Source of the DNA: Massilia aurea
Lineage (GTDB): Bacteria; Pseudomonadota; Gammaproteobacteria; Burkholderiales; Burkholderiaceae_D
Assembly (NCBI RefSeq): GCF_014200505.1
Contig: NZ_JACHBX010000001.1
Span: 496,001 to 560,000 of the forward strand
Length of the DNA: 64,000 nucleotides
Direction of reading: 5' to 3'
Shown here: in pieces, positions 8,807-16,713 of the stretch
Numbering within the stretch: position 1 is the stretch's first letter
Layout: each line of letters starts with the position of its first letter
The notes under the pieces: generated by a model
What the model was told of the DNA's origin: nothing
Databases searched by the model: none
Seen by the model: the letters and a program-made list of their open reading frames with translations, nothing else
Program-made: the position numbers and the translations under genes

Positions 8807-9523
8807 TTAGGCAGCCACGGATTTGATGCGAATAAGTTTGCCGTCAACCACGTGCAGCCCGCATTCTTTCGATTCCGGGTTTTCCCACCACCAGCGGCCG
8901 GCGCGCAGATCTTCGCCGGGCTGCACAGCGCGGGTGCAGGGTTCGCAGCCGATCGACGGGAAGCCCCGATCGTGCAGCGCGTTGTACGGCACATTGTTCG
9001 AGCGCAGATAGTCCCAGACGTTCTCTTCGCTCCAGTCCGTCAACGGATTGAACTTCTGCATGGCGTGGCTCAGATCGTCTTCCTGCACCGCCAGTTCGGC
9101 GCGCGTGGCCGACTGCGCGCGGCGCTGGCCCGTGATCCAGGCGCGCTTGCCGGCCAGTGCGCGGCCCAGTGGCTCGACCTTGCGGATGCGGCAGCATTCC
9201 TTGCGCATGTCCACGCTTTCATAGAACGCGTTCAGGCCGTTCTGCGTGACGTAGCGCTCGACCGCCAGCGGGTCGGGACGGAACAGCGCGATATCGTAGT
9301 CGTAGGTGTCCTTGACGCGGTCGATCATCGCCAGCGTCTCGGCATGCAGGCGGCCTGTCTCGAGCGAGAAGATCGCAATCGGCAGTTCTGCCTTCAGGAT
9401 CAGGTCGGTCAGCACCATGTCTTCTGCCGCCAGGCTCGATGCGAACACGGCCGGCGTGAAATCGCGGGCAATACGTTCCAGGATCGCGTGGGTCTCGTCC
9501 ACGCGGCGATGCAGATCGCTCAT
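8807..9523 (-). CDS. cysH: APS reductase (CysH, 4Fe-4S type)
   Basis: Assimilatory adenylyl-sulfate reductase producing sulfite and AMP with thioredoxin. 238 aa. The PP-loop-derived fold is recognisable (FASSLAAEDMVLTD). The paired Cys110-Cys111 and the Cys193-x-x-Cys196 motif are the [4Fe-4S] ligands that distinguish APS reductases from the cluster-free PAPS reductases; catalytic Cys221 lies in the conserved ECGLH tail. Substrate APS agrees with the absence of a CysC kinase gene in the operon. It starts 3 bases after the DUF934 gene. Confidence 0.94.
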   Translation of the reverse strand: MSDLHRRVDETHAILERIARDFTPAVFASSLAAEDMVLTDLILKAELPIAIFSLETGRLHAETLAMIDRVKDTYDYDIALFRPDPLAVERYVTQNGLNAFYESVDMRKECCRIRKVEPLGRALAGKRAWITGQRRAQSATRAELAVQEDDLSHAMQKFNPLTDWSEENVWDYLRSNNVPYNALHDRGFPSIGCEPCTRAVQPGEDLRAGRWWWENPESKECGLHVVDGKLIRIKSVAA

Positions 9524-9526
9524 GGG

Positions 9527-10084
9527 TTACTCCTGGCTGACAACGTCGCTTGAGGCCGGCAGGGTTTCCCGCGGCACGCGGCGGAACAATGGCACCGGAT
9601 TGTCGATCGACGCCTGGTAGGTTTCGGAAAACACCGACAAGCCCTTGAGCGCATCGTGGATGCTGCGATCCTGGCGGGTGGCGAAGGCATCGAAGCCGCA
9701 GCGCTGCATCTGGAACAGCTGGTCGCGCAGCACGTCGCCGATGGCCCGCAGTTCGCCCGTCCAGCCCAGGCGGCGGCGCAGGTTGAAGGCCGTCGAGTAG
9801 CCACGGCCATCGGTGAACTTCGGGAAGTCGATCGCAATGACCGCAAAGCGGCCCAGATCGTCCTTGATGCTCTCCGCGCGTTCGTCCGGTGCCAGCCATA
9901 CGCCGAGCTCGGCGCGCGCCTCCAGCACAGCACGCTGGGCCAGCCAGACGGTCAGCGGCACGATGATCTTGCCGGCCGGGACCTCGATCGTCTCGGCTGC
10001 ATCGGTTTCTGCAAGACGCAGCACGCTCCAGTCGTCGGCGACGACTTCGCGGCCCTTGATGATCTGTGGGTGAGCGTCAAGCAT
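9527..10084 (-). CDS. DUF934 protein of sulfite reductase operon
   Basis: 185-aa DUF934 (CysX-like) protein, almost always encoded next to cysI in betaproteobacteria; its exact role is not established, but co-occurrence points to sulfite reduction. Conserved stretch: RFAVIAIDFPKFTDGRGYS near the middle and RRRLGWTGELRAIGDVLRDQLFQMQRCGFDAF later. The start at 10084 overlaps the end of cysI by 8 bases; the longer frame upstream is only the antisense-free run through cysI and has no start support. Confidence 0.88.
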   Translation of the reverse strand: MLDAHPQIIKGREVVADDWSVLRLAETDAAETIEVPAGKIIVPLTVWLAQRAVLEARAELGVWLAPDERAESIKDDLGRFAVIAIDFPKFTDGRGYSTAFNLRRRLGWTGELRAIGDVLRDQLFQMQRCGFDAFATRQDRSIHDALKGLSVFSETYQASIDNPVPLFRRVPRETLPASSDVVSQE

Positions 10085-11765
10085 ACTGATCTTCCTTCGC
10101 GGGTTCGCCGGCCGGAATCGGCGTGGCATACACATGTTCCTTGAACGGGGCGATGCCCAGGCGGCCCACGGTGTCGACAAAGCGCTCACCCTCGATCCGA
10201 CACTGGACATACGTCTCGAGCAGGCGCCCGATGACTTCCGGCATTTGCGGCGCCGAGAACGACGGGCCAATGATCTTGCCGATGGCCGAGGTGTTGCCCT
10301 GGGCGCCGCCGACCGACACCTGGTACCACTCGCTGCCATCCTTGTCCACGCCCAGGATGCCGATATTGCCGACGTGGTGGTGGCCGCAGGCATTGATGCA
10401 GCCCGAGATGTTCAGTTCGATGTCGCCGATGTCGTGCTGGAAGTCCAGGTCGTCGAAGCGCTCGGCAATCGCCGCGGCAATCGGCAGCGACTTGGCATTG
10501 GCCAGCGAGCAATAGTCGCCGCCAGGGCAAGCAATGATGTCGGTCAGGAGGCCAATGTTTGGCGTGGCCAGGCCCTGCGACTTGAGCAATTGCCACAGCG
10601 CGAACAACTGGCTTTGCTCGACATCGGCCAGCACCAGGTTCTGCTCGTGCGTCACGCGCACTTCGCCAAAGCTGAACTGGTCGGCCAGATCGGCCACGAA
10701 ATCGAGTTGCCCGTCGGTGGCGTCGCCCGGCGGCACGCCGGTTTTCTTCAGCGACAGCAGCACGGCAGCGTAACCCGGCACCTTGTGCGGCTTGACGTTG
10801 CGATCGAGCCAGTTGGCGAACGGTTTATTGTCCGGCTGCGAAGCGACCACGTCGATCGTCTCGAGCGTGCGATAGGCGTGCGGCTGGAACCACTTGGCAA
10901 CGCGGTCGAATTCTTCCTGCGTCAGCGTTTCAGGGCCATCCTTCAGGTCGGCCCATTCGGCTTCGACCTGGCGCGTGAATTCCTCGACGCCCATGGCCTT
11001 GAGCAAAATCTTGATGCGTGCCTTGTACTTGTTGTCGCGACGACCGTTCTGGTTGTACACGCGCATCATGGCTTCGGTGTACGTCAGCAGGTGCTGCCAT
11101 GGCAGGAACTCGCGGATGACGCTGCCCAGGATCGGCGTGCGGCCCATGCCGCCACCTGCCATGAACTTGAAACCGACTTCGCCGGCTTCGTTGTGCACAA
11201 CCGTCAGGCCGATATCGTGCACGGCAATCGCTGCGCGGTCTTCGACTGCGCCATTGATCGCGACCTTGAACTTGCGGGGCAGGGCGGCAAATTCCGGGTG
11301 GAAGGTGCTCCACTGGCGCAGGATCTCGGCGAACGGACGCGGGTCGATGATCTCATCGGCCGCCACACCGGCAAATTCGTCGGTGGTGATGTTGCGGATG
11401 CAATTACCCGAGGTCTGGATGGCGTGCATCTCGACGGAGGCCAGGTCGGTCAGGATGTCCGGGGTCTGCTCCAGCTCGATCCAGTTGTACTGGATGTTCT
11501 GGCGCGTGGTGAAGTGGCCGTAGCCGCGGTCGTAGGTGCGGGCGATGTGACCGAACATGCGCACCTGGGCGCTCGACAGCAGGCCGTACGGCACGGCGAC
11601 GCGCAGCATGTAGGCGTGGCGCTGCATGTACAGGCCGTTCTGCAGGCGCAGCGGGATGAATTCTTCTTCGAGCAACTCACCGCTGAGGCGGCGCGCCACC
11701 TGATCGCGGTACTGGGCGATGCGCTCGCGCACGATGAGGTGGTCGTACTGGTCGTAACGATACAT
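10077..11765 (-). CDS. cysI: Sulfite reductase hemoprotein, siroheme-4Fe4S
   Basis: Nitrite/sulfite reductase-like hemoprotein performing the six-electron reduction of sulfite to sulfide. 562 aa. The two ferredoxin-like/siroheme half repeats are recognisable, with ARTYDRGYGHFTTRQNIQ in the first and the siroheme-[4Fe-4S] ligands Cys413, Cys419 (CPGGDYC) and Cys456, Cys460 (CINAC) in the second. No cysJ flavoprotein is present in the window, so electrons probably come from a ferredoxin or a partner elsewhere. First gene of the sulfate operon, divergent from cysB. Confidence 0.93.
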   Translation of the reverse strand: MYRYDQYDHLIVRERIAQYRDQVARRLSGELLEEEFIPLRLQNGLYMQRHAYMLRVAVPYGLLSSAQVRMFGHIARTYDRGYGHFTTRQNIQYNWIELEQTPDILTDLASVEMHAIQTSGNCIRNITTDEFAGVAADEIIDPRPFAEILRQWSTFHPEFAALPRKFKVAINGAVEDRAAIAVHDIGLTVVHNEAGEVGFKFMAGGGMGRTPILGSVIREFLPWQHLLTYTEAMMRVYNQNGRRDNKYKARIKILLKAMGVEEFTRQVEAEWADLKDGPETLTQEEFDRVAKWFQPHAYRTLETIDVVASQPDNKPFANWLDRNVKPHKVPGYAAVLLSLKKTGVPPGDATDGQLDFVADLADQFSFGEVRVTHEQNLVLADVEQSQLFALWQLLKSQGLATPNIGLLTDIIACPGGDYCSLANAKSLPIAAAIAERFDDLDFQHDIGDIELNISGCINACGHHHVGNIGILGVDKDGSEWYQVSVGGAQGNTSAIGKIIGPSFSAPQMPEVIGRLLETYVQCRIEGERFVDTVGRLGIAPFKEHVYATPIPAGEPAKEDQYA

Positions 11766-11930
11766 TGGCTTGTTCCGGTAAGGGCGGATAGTGCACGCCC
11801 ATTCAATAATGTTCCGATGATACGGAGATCGGCTTATATTCCAAACTACGGATAATTTATTTGCTTATATACGTAACCCGAATAAGCATCTTAAAATGCT
11901 GTTCGCAGAGCCAACAAGAATATTTACAGA
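11766..11930. promoter_or_regulatory. Divergent cysI/cysB control region
   Basis: 165-base AT-rich region between the sulfate operon and its LysR activator, against a GC-rich background. It contains AT blocks (ataatttatttgcttata near 11850, taaaat near 11892) suited to back-to-back promoters. By analogy with other CysB systems it should bind CysB, but I could not define a reliable site by eye. Confidence 0.55.
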
Positions 11931-12869
11931 ATGAACCTCCACCAGCTGCGCTTCGTGCGCGAGGCCGTACGCCAGAACTACAACCTGACCGACGCCGCCA
12001 AATCGCTGTTTACCTCGCAGCCGGGGGTCTCGAAGGCGATCATCGAGCTGGAAGAAGAGCTGGGCGTCGACATTTTCACGCGCCACGGCAAGCGGATTCG
12101 CGGCCTGACCGAGCCGGGCCGGCTGGTGCTGCAGTCGGTCGAGCTGATCATGCAGGAGATCGAAAGCCTCAAGCGCATCGGCAAGGAATACGCCGCCCAC
12201 GACAGCGGCAGCTTCACGATTGCCACCACGCACACGCAGGCGCGCTACATGTTGCCGAAAGTGGTGCAGGCCTTCATGCAGAAGTACCCGAAGGTGCGCC
12301 TCTCGCTGCTGCAGGGTAATCCGAAGCAGATCGCCGACATGGTCAAGAGCGACCAGGCCGACCTGGCCATTGCCACCGAGGCCATCACGACGATCGACGG
12401 CCTGATCACGTTGCCGGCCTACCAGTGGGAACACGTGGTGGTGGCACCGCCCGAGCACCCGCTGTTCAAGTCGCGGGCGATCTCGCTCGAAGAAATCGCC
12501 AGCTACCCGATCATCACGTATGATGCCGCCTTCGCTGGACGCAGCAAGATCGATCACGCCTTCGGCCTGCGCAGCCTGAAACCCGACGTGTTGCTCGAGG
12601 CGATCGACGCCGACGTGATCAAGACCTACGTCGAACTGGGCATGGGCATCGGCATCATCGCCGGCATGGCCTTCGACGCCGAGCGCGACCGCGGCCTGCG
12701 CGCGATCCCGGTTGGCCACCTGTTCGGCATGAACACGTCGCGCGTGGCGATCAAGCAGGGCGCCTACCTGCGCAGCTATGTGTACACCTTCATCGAACTG
12801 CTGACGCCGACACTGAATCGCAAGATGGTCGAATCGGCCATGCGCGGTGGGGACAATTACGAACTTTGA
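11931..12869 (+). CDS. cysB: CysB-family LysR transcriptional regulator
   Basis: 312-aa LysR-type regulator of the CysB/Cbl subgroup, which activates sulfur-assimilation genes and responds to N-acetylserine and sulfur status. The N-terminus MNLHQLRFVREAVRQNYNLT followed by the winged-helix AAKSLFTSQPGVSKAIIELE is the CysB/Cbl hallmark. The effector domain includes ATTHTQARYMLP and ELGMGIGIIAGMAF, also conserved in CysB. It is divergent from the cys operon, and a methyltransferase gene begins at its stop codon. Confidence 0.93.
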   Translation: MNLHQLRFVREAVRQNYNLTDAAKSLFTSQPGVSKAIIELEEELGVDIFTRHGKRIRGLTEPGRLVLQSVELIMQEIESLKRIGKEYAAHDSGSFTIATTHTQARYMLPKVVQAFMQKYPKVRLSLLQGNPKQIADMVKSDQADLAIATEAITTIDGLITLPAYQWEHVVVAPPEHPLFKSRAISLEEIASYPIITYDAAFAGRSKIDHAFGLRSLKPDVLLEAIDADVIKTYVELGMGIGIIAGMAFDAERDRGLRAIPVGHLFGMNTSRVAIKQGAYLRSYVYTFIELLTPTLNRKMVESAMRGGDNYEL

Positions 12870-13567
12870 TGCACAACGACATTTCAATGGAAACACCGAT
12901 GGACAAGAATCCGCTTATCGCCTACTACGACAGCATTGCCGCTCACTATGACAACGCAGCCGCCGAGGTGGCCGACGAGCAGCTGGAAGACCTGGACGAA
13001 GCGCGCGAGCAAATTTCCACGCTGCTGGCCGGCCACCGCATCCTGGAGCTGGGCTGCGGCAGCGGCGCCTGGACCGAGGTGCTGGCCGAGACAGCCGAGT
13101 CGATCGTCGCCACCGACGCCAGCGCCGCGATGCTCGAGCTCGCGCAAATGCACGGCGAGGACCTGGACAATGTCGAATACCGCCTGATGGATGCACTGGC
13201 GCTGCCGGATAGTCTGGGCACGGGCGAGGACAAGTTCACGGCCGTGTTCCTGGGCGGCCTGTGGGCGCACCTGACCCGCAAGCAGCAGGACGATCTGCTG
13301 CAATCACTGAAAAAGCGCCTGGGCAAGGATGTGCTGCTGGTGCTGTTCGACGACAACTACGTCGAAGGCGAGAGCGCCGTCACCGTGCGCACCGATTTGC
13401 TGGGCAACACCCACGAATTCCAGCTCGACGCCGACGGCAAGCAGCATGAACTCGTCAAGAACTACCCGACCGACAGCGCGCTGCGCAAGCGCGTGGGTGT
13501 GGCCGGACGCGAGATCCGCGTGGCACGCTGGGAGTTTTATTGGGTGCTGACCTGCCGCTTGAAATGA
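12869..13567 (+). CDS. Class I SAM-dependent methyltransferase
   Basis: Cytosolic Rossmann-fold methyltransferase, about 232 aa, substrate unknown. Motif I is ILELGCGSGAWTEVLAE, followed by an acidic loop (IVATDASAAML) and LALPDSLG. The ATG at 12869 overlaps the cysB stop (TGATG); a second in-frame ATG at 12899 has GGAAA a few bases upstream and could be the true start (MDKNPLIAYYDS). The next gene overlaps its stop by ATGA, so cysB, this gene and the acetyltransferase may be co-transcribed. Confidence 0.8.
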   Translation: MHNDISMETPMDKNPLIAYYDSIAAHYDNAAAEVADEQLEDLDEAREQISTLLAGHRILELGCGSGAWTEVLAETAESIVATDASAAMLELAQMHGEDLDNVEYRLMDALALPDSLGTGEDKFTAVFLGGLWAHLTRKQQDDLLQSLKKRLGKDVLLVLFDDNYVEGESAVTVRTDLLGNTHEFQLDADGKQHELVKNYPTDSALRKRVGVAGREIRVARWEFYWVLTCRLK

Positions 13568-14088
13568 CCGTGCCGTTGCAGCCAGCCGACAGCCGCTTTG
13601 CGATCGAGCGTGCAACACGCGAGGATCAGGTGCTGTTGTTCCGCATGCTGCAGTTCTATTACTTCGAGGCGACCCAGTGGAGCGGCGAAGACTTGCTGGA
13701 AGATGGGCTGTTCGAGTCCGACCCAGCTGGCGTGGCATCCTACTGCGAGCCAGACGGCGTGGACGCAGCCTGGCTGTTGAAGGTAGATGGCCACCCGGCC
13801 GGTGTCGTGTTGGTCGAATTGATCCCGTTCGAAGGTGGACAGATTCGGGAGTTGGCCGACCTGTTCGTCATGCCGAAGTACCGCGGTCTCGGCCTGGCCG
13901 AGGCTGCTACGCGCAAGATCGTGCCGGGTCACGAAGGGCCGTGGTTGGTTTCGGTGTTTCGCAAGGATGAACGTGCGCTGCGTTACTGGCAGGGCGCGTT
14001 TGCGCGGTTGCCGTTCAGGTCGGTCCAGCCCGGGCCACACCATGCGCTTTTTCATCAGTTCATCATCAATGGTGATGTGCCCGACTGA
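13564..14088 (+). CDS. GNAT family N-acetyltransferase
   Basis: 174-aa putative acetyl-CoA-dependent transferase. The GNAT core is visible as ELADLFVMPKYRGLGLAEAATRKI, where RGLGLA matches the acetyl-CoA-binding R/Q-x-x-G-x-G/A loop. Substrate cannot be predicted. The ATG at 13564 overlaps the preceding methyltransferase stop by ATGA, which fixes the start better than the upstream in-frame codon at 13540. Confidence 0.78.
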   Translation: MTVPLQPADSRFAIERATREDQVLLFRMLQFYYFEATQWSGEDLLEDGLFESDPAGVASYCEPDGVDAAWLLKVDGHPAGVVLVELIPFEGGQIRELADLFVMPKYRGLGLAEAATRKIVPGHEGPWLVSVFRKDERALRYWQGAFARLPFRSVQPGPHHALFHQFIINGDVPD

Positions 14089-14118
14089 TCTTTTAGAACA
14101 ACTCACTTCATTCTTATC

Positions 14119-14565
14119 ATGCACATCTGGGTCGATGCCGATGCCTGTCCTGGCGTTATCAAGGACATCCTGTTCCGGGTAGCGGAGCGCACCCAGTTGC
14201 CCGTCACGCTCGTGGCCAATCAGTTGATGCGCGTGCCGGGCTCGCGCTTCATCCGCGCGCTGCAGGTGCCATCGGGCGCCGATGTGGCCGATGCCGAGAT
14301 CGTCGAGCGCGTGAGTCCGGGCGACATTGTCGTCACCGGCGACATTCCGCTGGCGGCGCTGGTGCTGGAGAAGGGCGGCCTGCCGCTCAATCCGCGTGGC
14401 GACTGGTACACGAAGGACACAATCGCGCAGCAACTGACGATGCGCGCCTTCATGGAAGAATTGCGTGGCAGCGGCGTCGATACGGGTGGACCGGCGGCGT
14501 TCAGCCAGGCCGACAGCCGCAATTTTGCCAATGCGCTCGATCGCGCGCTGGCGAAGCGGAAATAA
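14119..14565 (+). CDS. YaiI/YqxD family protein (UPF0178, DUF188)
   Basis: 148-aa member of UPF0178, a PIN/NYN-like nuclease-fold family with no confirmed substrate. The N-terminus [20 protein letters not shown] carries the conserved acidic Asp residues, and [19 protein letters not shown] and [11 protein letters not shown] are also highly conserved. Length is normal. It starts 30 bases after the acetyltransferase on the same strand. Confidence 0.88.
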   Translation: MHIWVDADACPGVIKDILFRVAERTQLPVTLVANQLMRVPGSRFIRALQVPSGADVADAEIVERVSPGDIVVTGDIPLAALVLEKGGLPLNPRGDWYTKDTIAQQLTMRAFMEELRGSGVDTGGPAAFSQADSRNFANALDRALAKRK

Positions 14566-14760
14566 ATCCCGTCTTACCAATGACAGGTTCGCGACGAACG
14601 GCAGCGCTTGCGTCGCCATGCCGGCGAACATACGAGCTACGATCGTACCCAATAAATGTAAGCATTTGTTAAGTCGGTCAACAGCTTGGCGAGCTCATCG
14701 TTGATAGGTCAGTAGCATGGAAAACATGCACTTCCAAACCACTACCCAAGGAGCTGCACC

Positions 14761-15033
14761 ATGAAAAAATTGACTGTTACCCTGATTGCGGGTCTGTTTG
14801 CCAGCGCTGCCTTCGCCCAGACGCCAGCAACGTCAGAAGCGCACGCTACGACGGACACCAAGACCCCGAAAGCCGCATTTGTCCCTAACGAGAATCTGAA
14901 GGGCAGCACGCAAACCGACGGCAAGCTGGTCAAGAAGGTCAGCAAGGCTGATGCGAAAGCGGTAGCACGAGCCGACAAGGAAGCCGAGGCAACGGCGAAA
15001 GCCGAGAGCAAGGGCGACGTCAAGGCAAAGTAA
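14761..15033 (+). CDS. Small secreted Ala/Lys-rich protein, 90 aa
   Basis: Exported protein with a clear Sec signal peptide (MKKLTVTLIAGLFASAAFAQ, cleavage likely after AFA). The mature part is low-complexity, rich in Ala, Lys, Thr and Asp, predicted disordered or helical (KADAKAVARADKEAEATAKA). No family recognised. AAGGAG lies 8 bases before the start, a strong ribosome binding site, and a strong hairpin terminator follows, so it is probably an independent, well-expressed unit. Confidence 0.75.
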   Translation: MKKLTVTLIAGLFASAAFAQTPATSEAHATTDTKTPKAAFVPNENLKGSTQTDGKLVKKVSKADAKAVARADKEAEATAKAESKGDVKAK

Positions 15034-15115
15034 AGGCGCGGGGAACGGTGCAAACCGGGACCCATGCAACACCTGTATCAGCGGCGGCAAGACCGGATCA
15101 TCGTTTGGCCGCATG

Positions 15116-15146
15116 AAAAAACCCGCGAATGTCGCGGGTTTTTTTA
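15116..15146. terminator. Bidirectional intrinsic terminator
   Basis: Hairpin with an 8-bp stem acccgcga / tcgcgggt (15121-15128 and 15132-15139) and a 3-base loop, flanked by A5 upstream and T7 downstream. It lies between the convergent secreted-protein and LysR genes and can end both transcripts. Confidence 0.88.
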
Positions 15147-15150
15147 CGCA

Positions 15151-16044
15151 TCAACCCTCACCCTCGTGGTACTGCGCGAACAGCAGCCCCACGAAATCGA
15201 CGACCGCCCTGACGCGCGCAGTCGTTCGCACCGTGCGATGCATCGAGAGCCAGATGGCCTGATCCAATTCGGGAATATGTGCAATTGCCGGGACAAGGCC
15301 ATGGGCTTCGCTTGCCAGAAACGAGGCCAGCACACCCAGGCCGGCGCCATGCGTCACACCATCAAGGATGCCAAGGCCATAGCTGCAGCGCATCCAGGGC
15401 GCAGGGGCACCGGGCAGCGCCCGTAACCACTGGTCGGACTGGAACTCGGCACGTGGTTCGTCGAAGCCCACGAATGGCACGCCGGTCCAGTCCTGGTTCG
15501 CTATGGCGGCAGCGTAACGCGTTGCGATCGCCTGACTACCATACAGTCCGAACGACAGCGTGCCGACCTGGCGCGCGACCAGGTCGAGCTGTTCGGGCCG
15601 GTAAGGACGAATTGCGATATCGGCTTCGCGCCGTGCCAGGTTATACGGCCGGTGGGAGGTAACGATCTCGACCTCCACATCCGGATAAGCGTCATGAAAC
15701 GGTGCAAAGCGGGTAGTGAGGAAGTACGAGAGCCATTCGTCGGTATTGATGCGTACCACGCCCGACGCGGAACTTGCATTCTGCCGCGCCTGTGCATGCT
15801 CGACTTCCAGGGCAATATCGCTCATCTGTTCGGCCAGTGCGAACATGTCCACGCCAAACGTCGTTGGAACGCAGCCACCTTGATGGCGCTCGACAAGCTT
15901 CTGGCCGACCGCTTCTTCGAGCTGGTCGAGCCTTCGCGACAGGGTCGCAGGGCTCAATCCCGCCCTTCGCGCAGCACCGCGCAACGTGCCTTCCTGCGCG
16001 ATGAGTGACAGCAAGCGCAGGTCATCCCAGTTCAAGTGTTTCAT
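15151..16044 (-). CDS. LysR-type transcriptional regulator
   Basis: 297-aa LysR regulator. The winged helix-turn-helix spans about residues 4-63 (DDLRLLSLIAQEGTLRGAARR, then SPATLSRRLDQLEEAVG); the substrate-binding domain follows. It is divergent from a PACE-family efflux gene across 145 bases, and LysR regulators next to and divergent from their target transporter usually control it; AceR and AceI in Acinetobacter are the named precedent. Effector unknown. Confidence 0.85.
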   Translation of the reverse strand: MKHLNWDDLRLLSLIAQEGTLRGAARRAGLSPATLSRRLDQLEEAVGQKLVERHQGGCVPTTFGVDMFALAEQMSDIALEVEHAQARQNASSASGVVRINTDEWLSYFLTTRFAPFHDAYPDVEVEIVTSHRPYNLARREADIAIRPYRPEQLDLVARQVGTLSFGLYGSQAIATRYAAAIANQDWTGVPFVGFDEPRAEFQSDQWLRALPGAPAPWMRCSYGLGILDGVTHGAGLGVLASFLASEAHGLVPAIAHIPELDQAIWLSMHRTVRTTARVRAVVDFVGLLFAQYHEGEG

Positions 16045-16189
16045 ATTTGCACCATGATGCCTCAGTTTCTTGGCTATGTGTGCATTTATAGACTATGGGA
16101 TGATCCTGCCTTGCTTGCCGGTCCAGCGTTTGAACGTACCGCTCGATGTCTGCCTGCCGTCAGCTCCACCAACAATAACAAGGATTTAC

Positions 16190-16627
16190 ATGCGTACATT
16201 CGCCGATCGCGTGCGGCACGCGCTTCTTTTCGAGGCGATGGCTCTGGCCATCTTTATCCCGGGCTCTGCAGTCCTGTTCGACCAGCCCGTGCAGGACATG
16301 GGCGTCATCGGCATTTTCTCGGCCACCATCGCCACACTCTGGAATTTCGTGTTCAACGTTGGATTTGACCGCGCCATGCTGCGTCTGCGCGGCAGCGTCG
16401 AAAAGACGATGGCGATCCGTGTCACGCATACCTTCCTGTTCGAAGCCGGCCTGGTTGCCATGCTGATCCCGCTGATCGCATGGTATCTGGGGATTGGCTT
16501 GTGGGCTGCGCTACTGATGGATATTGCTATCGTGACGTTTTATCTGGTCTACGGATTTTTGTTCAATCTTGCATATGATCGCTTGTTTCCGGTTGCCAGC
16601 ACGGCAGCGCCCGCGCAGCCCTGCTGA
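16190..16627 (+). CDS. PACE family multidrug efflux transporter
   Basis: 145-aa inner-membrane protein of the proteobacterial antimicrobial compound efflux family (AceI-like), made of two tandem bacterial transmembrane pair domains, four helices in all. Repeats are visible: RVRHALLFEAMALAIFIPG with WNFVFNVGFDRAMLR, and RVTHTFLFEAGLVAMLIPL with YGFLFNLAYDRLFP. The conserved membrane Glu lies in FEAMAL. The start at 16190 is supported by AAGGA just upstream and by the family-typical short N-terminus. Substrates in the family include chlorhexidine and other biocides; not predictable here. Confidence 0.87.
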   Translation: MRTFADRVRHALLFEAMALAIFIPGSAVLFDQPVQDMGVIGIFSATIATLWNFVFNVGFDRAMLRLRGSVEKTMAIRVTHTFLFEAGLVAMLIPLIAWYLGIGLWAALLMDIAIVTFYLVYGFLFNLAYDRLFPVASTAAPAQPC

Positions 16628-16713
16628 ATAGTCGAACACCCATGCGTGCCCGCATGGAGACCGATCGCCGCAATGTGCCACCGCACGATCGCCAGGTCCC
16701 GCTGGGCCGTTCG

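Noticed and set aside
8123-11855. Two long plus-strand frames (476 and 573 codons) opposite cysD, cysH, DUF934 and cysI
   Set aside because: Antisense to well-supported genes with catalytic motifs; no start signals and no family resemblance.
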